This document shows, in pieces, positions 17,138 through 23,357 of a DNA stretch of 23,357 nt (position 1 is its first letter; every line of letters begins with the position of its first letter). Origin of the DNA: Solirubrobacterales bacterium (lineage in GTDB: Bacteria; Actinomycetota; Thermoleophilia; Solirubrobacterales; 70-9); contig JAUQWL010000246.1 in the NCBI GenBank assembly GCA_030835185.1, forward strand, positions 1 to 23,357, written 5' to 3'. The translations under genes and the position numbers were made by a program. Below the pieces are notes generated by a model. It worked only from the letters and a program-made list of their open reading frames with translations. It ran no database searches and was not told where the DNA came from.

Positions 17138-18408
17138 TGCTGGCGACCGTCGCGAAGGCATTCTCCGTCCCGGAGATCCGCAGGAAGCTCCTCTTCGTCG
17201 CTGGAATCCTGGCGCTGTACCGCCTGGGTGCCTACATCCCGGTACCGGGAGTCAACGTCGACGCGATCAACAGCCTCGAGGACTCGCTCACCGGGTCCGA
17301 CATCCTTGGCTTCCTGAACCTCTTCTCCGGCGGCAGCCTCTCGCGCCTCTCGCTTTTCGCGCTGGGCATCATGCCCTACATCACCGCCTCGATCATCCTG
17401 CAGCTGATGACCGTGGTGCTGCCTTCGCTGGAGCGTCTCCAGAAGGAAGGCGAAGTCGGCCAGCAGAAAATCACCCAGTACACGCGGTACCTGACGGTCG
17501 GCCTGGCGGCGATGCAGTCATTCGCCTACGTCTTCCTCTTCAACTCGCTCGCCCCCGCGGGCGGCGAGAGCGTCATCAAGAGCCTCACCGCACCGAATAT
17601 CTTCCTGATCGTGATCTGCCTGACATCAGCCACGGTGCTGCTGATGTGGATGGGCGAGCTGATCACCCAGCGCGGCATCGGTAACGGCATCTCGCTGCTG
17701 ATCATGGCCTCGATCGTCTCCGGCGTCCTGCCGGGCATCCAGAGCTGGTGGAACAACCCCGACCAGGTCTTTGTCGTGCTGCTGCCATTCATCATCCTCG
17801 GCGTGATCGTCGCGATCGTCTTCGTCCAGGAAGGCCAGCGACGAATCCCGGTGCAGTATGCAAAGCGCGTGGTCGGCCGCAAGATGACCTCGGGCGGCTC
17901 GACCTACCTGCCGCTCAGGGTCAACATGGCCGGCGTCATCCCGGTGATCTTCGCCGCTTCGATCATGGCGTTGCCGCCGACCATCGGCCAGCTGATCAAC
18001 ACTCCGGCCGCACTCGACTTCGCAGCCTTCCTCGCGCCCGACCAGTGGGCCTACGTCGTCGGAGAGGTCTTCTTCATCATCATCTTCACCTACTTCTATA
18101 CGGCCGTCACCTTCAACCCGGTGGACCAGGCCGACAACCTCAAGAAGTACGGCGGCTTCATCCCCGGGGTGCGGCCGGGCAGGCCCACGGCCGAATATCT
18201 CGACCGGGTGCTCTCGCGTCTGACCTTCCCCGGGGCGCTCTACCTCGGCGCCGTGGCCGCCTTCCCGACGATCCTGTTCAACCAGGTCGGCGGAGGGTTC
18301 TTCTTCGGTGGCACCTCGATCCTGATCGTCGTCGGCGTCGCGCTCGACACGGTCAAACAGCTCGAGGCCCAGCTGATGATGCGCAATTATGAGGGCTTCC
18401 TCCGCTAG
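17137..18408 (+). CDS. secY: protein translocase subunit SecY
   Basis: SecY forms the protein-conducting channel of the cytoplasmic membrane. The 423-residue product has ten hydrophobic segments in the usual arrangement. Recognisable parts are RLGAYIPVPGVN in the plug region, LGIMPYITASIILQLMTVVL (helix 2b), QRGIGNGISLLIMASIVSG and GRKMTSGGSTYLPLRVNMAG. The cytoplasmic loop before helix 9, with KYGGFIPGVRPGRPTAEYL, contacts SecA and the ribosome. It starts on the last base of rplO and is followed 15 bases later by adk, as in many Gram-positives. Confidence 0.98.
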   Translation: MLATVAKAFSVPEIRRKLLFVAGILALYRLGAYIPVPGVNVDAINSLEDSLTGSDILGFLNLFSGGSLSRLSLFALGIMPYITASIILQLMTVVLPSLERLQKEGEVGQQKITQYTRYLTVGLAAMQSFAYVFLFNSLAPAGGESVIKSLTAPNIFLIVICLTSATVLLMWMGELITQRGIGNGISLLIMASIVSGVLPGIQSWWNNPDQVFVVLLPFIILGVIVAIVFVQEGQRRIPVQYAKRVVGRKMTSGGSTYLPLRVNMAGVIPVIFAASIMALPPTIGQLINTPAALDFAAFLAPDQWAYVVGEVFFIIIFTYFYTAVTFNPVDQADNLKKYGGFIPGVRPGRPTAEYLDRVLSRLTFPGALYLGAVAAFPTILFNQVGGGFFFGGTSILIVVGVALDTVKQLEAQLMMRNYEGFLR

Positions 18409-18423
18409 GGGCGAGGGAAACCC

Positions 18424-19104
18424 ATGCCCAATCGCAATCTCAACCTGATCCTTCTCGGTCCCCCCGGCGGCGGCAAAGGCACGCAGGGTGAGCGGCTTCA
18501 GGAGGATCTTGAGCTGCCCTACTACGCGACCGGTGACATCCTGCGTGCTGCGGTCCGTGACCAGACCGAGATCGGCAAGGCCGCAAAGGAGTACATGGAC
18601 CGCGGCGACCTGGTGCCGGACGACGTGATCATCGGGGTGATCGCCGAGCGGCTCGAGAGCGGTGAGGCCGACCACGGCTTCATTCTCGATGGCTTCCCAC
18701 GGACCGTTCCCCAAGCTGAGGCGCTCGACCGGAAGCTGAGTGAGCTCGGCCGGCAGCTGACCGCGGTGGTGCTGATCGACGTCTCCGACGAAGAAATCGT
18801 CCACCGCCTGTCCGGGCGCAGGGTCTGCGTCGATGCGGGTCACGTGTACCACGTCGACTTCAACCCGCCGGCCACCGAGGGCGTCTGCGACATCGACGGC
18901 TCCGAGCTGATCGTCCGCGACGACGACGAGCCGGAGGTCGTGCGTCACAGGCTGGTCCAGTACCACGAGAAAACGGCTCCGCTCGTCGACTTTTACAGGA
19001 AGCAGGCCCTGCTCAACCGGGTGGACGGCAGCCAGGACCCGGACCGGGTCGGCGAGTCGGTGCGCTCGCTGATCTCCACGTTCAGCCTCGAAGAGGGTTC
19101 GTGA
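18424..19104 (+). CDS. adk: adenylate kinase, long-LID type with a degenerate zinc site
   Basis: The enzyme interconverts ATP plus AMP and two ADP. The 226-residue product has the P-loop GPPGGGKGT at 12-20, an AMP-binding region with TGDILR, and DGFPRT at 89-94. Its LID is the long form seen in zinc-containing enzymes: C135, A138, C155, D158 occupy the four metal-ligand places. The second ligand, normally Cys, is Ala here, so the classical C-C-C-C/D site has only three ligands. The LID may no longer hold zinc and may be stabilised by hydrogen bonds instead, as in zinc-free enzymes. The C-terminus is a few residues longer than usual. GAGGGA lies five bases before the ATG. It sits between secY and map, a conserved order. 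Confidence 0.97.
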   Translation: MPNRNLNLILLGPPGGGKGTQGERLQEDLELPYYATGDILRAAVRDQTEIGKAAKEYMDRGDLVPDDVIIGVIAERLESGEADHGFILDGFPRTVPQAEALDRKLSELGRQLTAVVLIDVSDEEIVHRLSGRRVCVDAGHVYHVDFNPPATEGVCDIDGSELIVRDDDEPEVVRHRLVQYHEKTAPLVDFYRKQALLNRVDGSQDPDRVGESVRSLISTFSLEEGS

Positions 19105-19129
19105 ATCCCGCGGTCCGGTTTCTTCCTGC

Positions 19130-19885
19130 ATGATCATTCGTAAGACCGCTGCGCAGATAGAGAAGATGGCTGCCGCCGGCGCCGTCCACGCCCGCTGCAT
19201 GAAGATGCTCACCGGCATGGTCCGGGCCGGGGTGACCACAGCCGAACTCGACCATGCTGCAGAGAAGTTCATCCGGTCCCAGGGCGGAGTACCGACTTTC
19301 AAGGGATTCCGCGGTTTTCCGGGCTCGATCTGCACCTCCCCGAACTCGATGGTGGTCCACGGTATCCCGGGGCCCTGCGAGCTCAGGAAGGGCGACATCC
19401 TCTCGATCGACGTCGGGGTGACGCTCGACGGCTGGGTGGCAGACGGAGCCAGCACGCTCCCGGTCGGGGAAATCGATCCGACCACTGCACGGCTGCTCGA
19501 GGTGACCAAGGAGGCACTCGACCTCGCCGCGGAGCAGATGGTTCCCGGCAAGCGGGTCGGCGACGTCTCGAACGCCGTGCAGAGCCACGTCGAAGCAGCC
19601 GGCTTTTCGATCATCCGTTCGCTGGTCGGTCACGGGATCGGCCAGAACATGCACGAGGAGCCGCAGATCCCCAATTACGGAACGCCGGGCCGTGGACCCG
19701 AGATCGAAACGGGCATGGTCTTCGCGATCGAGCCGATGGTCAACGTCGGCGGACCGGATGTGTTCACCGGCGAGGACGGTTGGTCGGTGTACTCCGGCGA
19801 CGGCTCGATGGCCGCCCACTTCGAATACACCGTCGCCGCCACCGATGACGGGCCTCTCATCCTGAATCCGTGGGATCAGTCCTGA
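19130..19885 (+). CDS. map: methionine aminopeptidase, type I
   Basis: The enzyme removes the initiator methionine from new proteins as they leave the ribosome. The 251-residue product has all five metal ligands of the pita-bread fold: D94 (LSIDVG), D105 (VADGAS), H168 (LVGHGIG), E201 (AIEPM) and E232 (HFEYT). H77 in VVHG is the substrate-contacting histidine. It has no N-terminal zinc-finger or SH3-binding extension. The ATG at 19130 has no visible Shine-Dalgarno sequence within 20 bases, in contrast to adk. infA, which often follows map, is absent: 252 bases of spacer come next. Confidence 0.97.
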   Translation: MIIRKTAAQIEKMAAAGAVHARCMKMLTGMVRAGVTTAELDHAAEKFIRSQGGVPTFKGFRGFPGSICTSPNSMVVHGIPGPCELRKGDILSIDVGVTLDGWVADGASTLPVGEIDPTTARLLEVTKEALDLAAEQMVPGKRVGDVSNAVQSHVEAAGFSIIRSLVGHGIGQNMHEEPQIPNYGTPGRGPEIETGMVFAIEPMVNVGGPDVFTGEDGWSVYSGDGSMAAHFEYTVAATDDGPLILNPWDQS

Positions 19886-19942
19886 AAATCGCAGCCGGTA
19901 CGGCTACGAACCTCGATCCCGAGGAAGAAACCCGCCGGCCGA

Positions 19943-20095
19943 ATGCAGGATCTGTCCGATATCGGGAGATTGCGCGAGGCCAGGGAGGGCCGGGCTCTGG
20001 AGGTCTGGTCTGCGCCCGGTTACCATCTGCGGACTATCTTGCTATTGTTCGCTCTCGGCCTGATGGGCCTGTTTTCACGTCCGCTGCCCGTTTAA
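19943..20095 (+). CDS. possible small membrane peptide ORF (50 residues), doubtful
   Basis: An ATG at 19943 opens a 50-codon frame, the same frame as map, that ends in TAA. The N-terminal half is charged (MQDLSDIGRLREAREGR) and the C-terminal half holds a hydrophobic stretch RTILLLFALGLMGLF followed by SRPLPV. It resembles single-span small membrane proteins in layout, but matches no family I know. The nearest purine-rich motif, GAGGAA, is about 16 bases from the ATG, which is too far. It also overlaps the candidate rpmJ promoter. More likely this is leader DNA. Confidence 0.2.
   Translation: MQDLSDIGRLREAREGRALEVWSAPGYHLRTILLLFALGLMGLFSRPLPV
20020..20048 (+). promoter_or_regulatory. candidate promoter for the rpmJ-rpsM-rpsK-rpoA-rplQ unit
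   Basis: TTACCA (20020-20025) and TATTGT (20043-20048) are 17 bases apart and each matches four of six consensus bases. Transcription would start near 20055, giving a leader of about 80 bases before rpmJ. The 252-base spacer after map is the natural place for the alpha-operon promoter. Confidence 0.4.
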
Positions 20096-20107
20096 TGGGG
20101 CAGGCGG
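20081..20107 (+). promoter_or_regulatory. leader hairpin upstream of rpmJ
   Basis: CCGCT pairs with GGCGG (one wobble), and after one bulged A, GCCC pairs with GGGC around an eight-base A/T-rich loop. The hairpin ends 30 bases before the rpmJ ATG and lies within the predicted leader. No T-run follows, so it is not an intrinsic terminator. It could be a binding site for a ribosomal protein that controls the operon, as S4 does in E. coli, but S4 is not encoded in this operon and I see no known motif. Confidence 0.35.
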
Positions 20108-20137
20108 AAGATCTCTTCCAAAAGGAACCAAGGGACG

Positions 20138-20251
20138 ATGAAGGTCCGAGCCTCGGTAAAACCGATGTGTGAGAAGTGCAAGGTCATCCGCCGGCGCGGC
20201 CGGGTGATGGTGATCTGCGAGAACCCGCGACACAAGCAGAGGCAGGGGTAG
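20138..20251 (+). CDS. rpmJ: 50S ribosomal protein L36, zinc-binding type
   Basis: L36 is the smallest ribosomal protein and binds 23S rRNA through a zinc-ribbon-like fold. The 37-residue product MKVRASVKPMCEKC (start) has all four zinc ligands: C11, C14, C27 and H32. It ends KQRQG. The ATG at 20138 has AAGGAA ten bases upstream and AGGGA just before it. rpsM starts three bases after the stop, so L36 leads the alpha block. Confidence 0.97.
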   Translation: MKVRASVKPMCEKCKVIRRRGRVMVICENPRHKQRQG

Positions 20252-20254
20252 TAG

Positions 20255-20638
20255 ATGGCGCGTATCGCCGGGGTGAACATCCCGCTGAACAAGAGGGCCG
20301 AAATCGGTCTGACCTACGTCTTCGGGATCGGCCAGTCGACGGCACAGGACCTGTGCACGGAGGTCGGGGTCGACCCTGACACGCAAGTCAAGGACCTGAC
20401 CGAAGAAGAGGTCATCAAACTGCGCGAGGCGATCGAGAACCTCGACGTCGAGGGTGACCTCCGGCGTGAGCGGTCGCAGAACGTCAAGCGCCTCATGGAG
20501 ATCGGCTCATACCGCGGACTCCGCCACAGGCGAGGACTCCCGGTGAGGGGACAGAGGACCAAGACAAACGCACGGGGCCGCAAAGGACCGCGCCGGATGA
20601 GCGTCACCGGCAAGAAGAAGCCGCCGGGCGGCAAGTAA
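20255..20638 (+). CDS. rpsM: 30S ribosomal protein S13
   Basis: S13 lies in the head of the small subunit, contacts the P-site tRNA through its C-terminal tail and bridges to L5. The 127-residue product has ARIAGVNIPLNKRAEIGLTY at the start, a helix-hairpin-helix region and SYRGLRHRRGLPVRGQRTKT in the second half, with a basic tail. It starts three bases after rpmJ and ends 11 bases before rpsK. Confidence 0.98.
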   Translation: MARIAGVNIPLNKRAEIGLTYVFGIGQSTAQDLCTEVGVDPDTQVKDLTEEEVIKLREAIENLDVEGDLRRERSQNVKRLMEIGSYRGLRHRRGLPVRGQRTKTNARGRKGPRRMSVTGKKKPPGGK

Positions 20639-20649
20639 GGAAAATCCAG

Positions 20650-21048
20650 ATGGCTGCAAAGAAACCCGCAAAGGCCCGTACCCGACGCAAGGTTCGCAAG
20701 AACATCGCCGTCGGGCAGGCTCACATCAAGACTTCGTTCAACAATACGATCGTCACCCTTACCGATCTCGAAGGCAACGTCATTGCCTGGGAGTCGGCCG
20801 GTAGCGCCGGATTCAAGGGTTCGCGCAAGTCAACGCCCTTTGCCGCCCAGGTGACCGCAGACGCGGCAGCCAAGAAAGGCATCGAGAACGGCCTCCAGAA
20901 GGTCCAGGTCTTCGCCAAGGGCGCCGGCTCCGGCAAGGACACCGCCGTCCGCTCGCTTCAGGCCGCAGGACTCGACGTGACCAGCGTCAAAGATGTGACG
21001 CCCCAGGCTCACAACGGCTGCCGTCCGCGCAAGCGCCGCCGCGTCTGA
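20650..21048 (+). CDS. rpsK: 30S ribosomal protein S11
   Basis: S11 forms part of the platform near the E site. The 132-residue product has GQAHIKTSFNNTIVTLTD near 25-42 and ends with the conserved HNGCRPRKRRRV; the Asn-Gly in this tail is the site of isoaspartate formation in E. coli. AAGGAAAA precedes the ATG by about seven bases. rpsD (S4), the usual next gene, is missing: rpoA follows after 55 bases. Confidence 0.98.
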   Translation: MAAKKPAKARTRRKVRKNIAVGQAHIKTSFNNTIVTLTDLEGNVIAWESAGSAGFKGSRKSTPFAAQVTADAAAKKGIENGLQKVQVFAKGAGSGKDTAVRSLQAAGLDVTSVKDVTPQAHNGCRPRKRRRV

Positions 21049-21103
21049 CCCCCGGCCGCCACCAAGCATTTTCGACCGCCACCCCGAATAGACCAAGGAC
21101 TAC

Positions 21104-22063
21104 ATGAGCACAGATTTCCAGGTACCGAGCATCAGCTCCGAGCAGGTAGACGAGAACAAAGGATCGTTCACGATCGAGCCCCTCGACAAGGGCTTCGGCT
21201 ACACATTCGGCTCCAGCTTGCGCCGTGTGCTGCTCTCGTCGCTGAGCGGCGCTGCGATCACCAGCGTCCGCATCGAAGGCGTTTCGCATGAGTTCTCGAG
21301 CATCGCCGGCGTCAAGGAAGACGTGACCGACATCATCCTCAACCTCAAGGACCTGGTCGTGCGCATGCACACCGAGGCCGACGCGGTCGAAGCCCCGGTC
21401 GTCGTGACCGGTCCCGGTGACGTCACCGCCGCCGACATCGACCTCCCGGCCGGCGTCGAGATCCTCAATCCGGATGCGCCGATCGCCACCCTCGAGAAAA
21501 AGACCCGCCTCGAGATGTACGTGACCATCGGCCGTGGCCGCGGCTACCGCCCGGCCGAGGAGAACAAGGACGACGACCAGCCGATCGGCGTCATCCCGAT
21601 CGACTCGATCTTCTCGCCGATCCGCCGCGCCTCCTACGTGGTCGAGGCTGCCCGTGTCGGGCAGCGCACCGACTTCGACAAGCTGACGCTCGAGCTCGAG
21701 ACCGACGGCTCGATCGAGCCGAGCACTGCTCTGCGCGAGGCTTCCGAGATCCTGATCAAGAGCCTGGCGATCTTCAGCGACCCGGATCGGGTCGAGGAGC
21801 TTACGGCCCGTGAGCCGGTCGAGTTCGAGGCGGCGGTCGACGCCCCGGTTGCCACTGGCGGTGACAGCGACATCCTGATCGATGAACTCGAACTGAGCGT
21901 GCGTTCCTTCAACTGCCTCAAGCGGGCGGGGATCGAGACCATCGGCGAGCTGCTCCAGAAGTCTGAATCCGAACTGGGCGCCATTCCGAACTTTGGCCAG
22001 AAGTCGATCGATGAAGTGATCGAGAACCTGAGCGGCCGCGGATACGAGCTTCGCCAGGACTGA
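21104..22063 (+). CDS. rpoA: DNA-directed RNA polymerase alpha subunit
   Basis: Alpha dimerises to start RNA polymerase assembly and binds promoter upstream elements and regulators through its C-terminal domain. The 319-residue product has the N-terminal domain (about 1-230) with FTIEPLDKGFGYTFGSSLRR, SIAGVKEDVTDIILNLK and YVVEAARVGQRTDFDKL. After an acidic linker, the C-terminal domain covers about 259-317: ELELSVRSFNCLKRAGIETI and GAIPNFGQKSIDEV. AAGGAC lies upstream of the ATG. The spacer before it (21049-21103) contains the short direct repeat CGCCACC but nothing else. Confidence 0.98.
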   Translation: MSTDFQVPSISSEQVDENKGSFTIEPLDKGFGYTFGSSLRRVLLSSLSGAAITSVRIEGVSHEFSSIAGVKEDVTDIILNLKDLVVRMHTEADAVEAPVVVTGPGDVTAADIDLPAGVEILNPDAPIATLEKKTRLEMYVTIGRGRGYRPAEENKDDDQPIGVIPIDSIFSPIRRASYVVEAARVGQRTDFDKLTLELETDGSIEPSTALREASEILIKSLAIFSDPDRVEELTAREPVEFEAAVDAPVATGGDSDILIDELELSVRSFNCLKRAGIETIGELLQKSESELGAIPNFGQKSIDEVIENLSGRGYELRQD

Positions 22064-22091
22064 AGTCCTGCACTGATACGAGGAGAGAACG

Positions 22092-22445
22092 ATGCGCCAC
22101 GGAATGAAGAGAAACAAGCTCGGTCGCGACTCAGCCCACCGCAAGGCGCTGATGTGCAACCTCTCGAAGGAGCTGATCGAGCACGAGCGCATCAAGACCA
22201 GCCAGGCGAAGGCCAAGGCGGCCAAGCCGGAGATCGAGAAGCTGATAACCCTGGCCAAGCGCGGAGACCTCCACGCCCGGCGCCAGGCACTTTCCGCCCT
22301 TCGTCAGGACAAGTTCGCGGTCCACAAGCTGTTCGACGAGATCGCACCCCGTTACGCCGAACGGCCCGGTGGATATACCCGGATCATCAAGATCGGCCCG
22401 CGCAAGTCCGATTCGACCGAAATGGTCTTCCTCGAACTGGTCTGA
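22092..22445 (+). CDS. rplQ: 50S ribosomal protein L17
   Basis: L17 sits at the tunnel exit side of the large subunit. The 117-residue product begins MRHGMKRNKLGRDSAHRKAL, the family hallmark, with LIEHERIKTSQAKAKAAKPE in the middle and a normal C-terminus. AGGAGA lies five bases before the ATG. It is the last gene of the block; truA, which often follows, is not here. Confidence 0.98.
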   Translation: MRHGMKRNKLGRDSAHRKALMCNLSKELIEHERIKTSQAKAKAAKPEIEKLITLAKRGDLHARRQALSALRQDKFAVHKLFDEIAPRYAERPGGYTRIIKIGPRKSDSTEMVFLELV

Positions 22446-22534
22446 TCGGACCTGACTGTCGATTGCCGGTTTCTATTCCGTCTTTCTCCCAAGCGACCCG
22501 CTCGGTGACTGCTGGAGAATGCCTGGCCGTGGCA

Positions 22535-22623
22535 ACCGACTCAGGTCGGTCCGTCGGCGCCGGGATGGCCGGGATACAGCTCCGCTGGAGGACCTGTCGC
22601 GTCCCGGTGCGTTCCGGGGGGAC
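22535..22623 (+). terminator. two GC hairpins after rplQ
   Basis: ACCGAC (22535-22540) pairs with GTCGGT (22545-22550) around a TCAG loop. Further on, GTCCCGG (22601-22607) pairs with CCGGGGGGAC (22614-22623), with three extra Gs bulged. Neither has a T-run. One or both may end the long ribosomal transcript before the next gene. The rest of the 237-base spacer shows no gene or riboswitch I recognise. Confidence 0.35.
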
Positions 22624-22682
22624 GGTGGCTTTGCGTCGTCATTGCACGGGTTTCACGAACTTGAGGCGATCGGGGATTTTTC

Positions 22683-23357
22683 GTGCTCGGTAATTTCAAG
22701 GCTGCCGGGAAGAGCGCTGCGTATCGGCGCGCTGCTGCGGTGGCCGGGCTGGTGCTCTTCGCCGCCTCCTCGATCGGTTTTGCTTCGGTGGCGCAGGCCG
22801 GCGGCTGGGGTACTTCGATCTCTTGCAGCGGATCTGCTTCGGTTGCCGCCGGATCCGGCTCCGGCGTAGCGATCGATGGTTCGGGCATTCCCTGCGTCGC
22901 CGATTTCGGCAACAACCGCATGCAAAGGACCCAGGTCGGTGCTGACACGGAACCCGGGGACAACGGCAGCGGAGACAGCGGCAACGGGGACGGCGGCAAC
23001 GGGGACGGCGATAACGGAGTCAGCGGCGGGAGCTACAGGGGTGACGGTAGCTACAGGGGCGGTGGCGAGGCCGGTGCTCCCGTAGAGATCACCAAGGTCA
23101 AGCTGATCCCGCACCAGGGCTGGATGTACCGCGACGGTTACCTCAACATGCAGGTCCAGGTGACCAACAAGGGCCGTGAAATCGCTCGCGGGATCAAGGT
23201 ATTTCTGACCTCGTCAAAGAAGAAGGTCAAGGTGCCGCGACGGCTGAAGATCCACCAGATTCTGCCCGGCTGGACCGTGACCAAGACCTTCAAGGTGACG
23301 GCCGGACGCAACGCCCGTGGCACGGTGATGATCGAGGCAAAGGCGTGGGGCAGGCGC
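22683..23357 (+). CDS. secreted protein with Gly/Asp-rich linker and beta-rich domain, incomplete at the right edge
   Basis: The frame is open from a GTG at 22683 to the window edge (225 codons, no stop). GGGGA lies six bases before the GTG. Residues 1-39 are a clear signal peptide: basic K6, K10, R15, R16, hydrophobic AAAVAGLVLFAASSIGF, and an AQA cleavage site after residue 39. The mature part starts with a Ser/Gly/Ala-rich segment carrying C48 and C71, a possible disulfide pair. Residues 89-132 are a Gly/Asp/Asn/Ser linker with SYRG(D/G)G twice. From 134 on the sequence looks beta-rich, with GYLNMQVQVTNKGREIARGI and LPGWTVTKTFKVTA; this alternation resembles CARDB or NEW3-type immunoglobulin-like domains, but I cannot assign a family. 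It is probably exported to the cell surface. Its place after rplQ seems unrelated to ribosomes. Confidence 0.8.
   Translation, partial: MLGNFKAAGKSAAYRRAAAVAGLVLFAASSIGFASVAQAGGWGTSISCSGSASVAAGSGSGVAIDGSGIPCVADFGNNRMQRTQVGADTEPGDNGSGDSGNGDGGNGDGDNGVSGGSYRGDGSYRGGGEAGAPVEITKVKLIPHQGWMYRDGYLNMQVQVTNKGREIARGIKVFLTSSKKKVKVPRRLKIHQILPGWTVTKTFKVTAGRNARGTVMIEAKAWGRR
22953..23078 (+). repeat. low-complexity coding repeat (Gly/Asp/Asn linker)
   Basis: Short imperfect repeats encode the linker of the secreted protein. GGCAACGGGGACGGC occurs twice in tandem near 22980-23009, and AGCTACAGGGG occurs twice 18 bases apart near 23031-23059. Such tracts can change length by slippage, so strains may differ here. 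Confidence 0.65.

Noticed and set aside
17626..19614. Very long minus-strand open frame (662 codons) opposite secY, adk and map
   Set aside because: It spans three well-identified plus-strand genes and shows typical shadow composition (Asp/His/Arg/Val-rich).
19870..20172. 100-codon plus-strand frame between map and rpmJ
   Set aside because: It begins inside map and ends inside rpmJ in a different frame; the composition is that of non-coding GC-rich DNA.
22446..22682. Riboswitch (c-di-AMP or similar) before the secreted protein gene
   Set aside because: The position is suggestive, but I could not find the conserved core bases of any riboswitch class I know; only simple hairpins are present.

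Overview
The window is high-GC DNA. Nearly all of it is the str-S10-spc-alpha ribosomal protein supercluster of a bacterium that looks like an actinomycete relative. The signs are the high GC, strong third-position GC bias, frequent GTG/TTG starts, zinc-type S14 and L36, and the gene order through secY-adk-map. A Thermoleophilia-like lineage (Solirubrobacterales or relatives) is my best guess. It rests on general character, not on a database match.

Layout. Positions 1-3222 are on the minus strand: a possible gene fragment at the left edge, a branched-chain amino acid type ABC substrate-binding lipoprotein (186-1418), and two adjacent, related four-helix membrane proteins of unknown function (1568-3222). 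A divergent spacer (3223-3482) holds palindromic sites at 36-base spacing and a textbook rho-independent terminator facing fusA. From 3483 to 22445 everything is on the plus strand: fusA, tuf, rpsJ, rplC, rplD, rplW, rplB, rpsS, rplV, rpsC, rplP, rpmC, rpsQ, rplN, rplX, rplE, rpsN, rpsH, rplF, rplR, rpsE, rpmD, rplO, secY, adk, map, rpmJ, rpsM, rpsK, rpoA, rplQ. A new gene for a secreted protein with a Gly/Asp-rich linker starts at 22683 and runs off the right edge.

How it works together. The cluster supplies two elongation factors, about half of the ribosomal proteins, the SecY channel, adenylate kinase, methionine aminopeptidase and the RNA polymerase alpha subunit. Many neighbours overlap (ATGA, TGATG), which implies translational coupling and long polycistronic mRNAs. 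The longer gaps (fusA-tuf, tuf-rpsJ, map-rpmJ) are where promoters or RNA structures are most likely.

What stands out. I see no new multi-gene system. The oddities are local: rpsL/rpsG, infA and rpsD are missing from their usual places; S17 has a ~130-residue N-terminal extension and S5 a ~138-residue acidic C-terminal tail; adenylate kinase has lost one of the four zinc ligands of its LID; the fusA leader has an attenuator-like terminator behind spaced palindromes; the fusA-tuf spacer can form two crossing stems; and two membrane genes look like diverged tandem duplicates.
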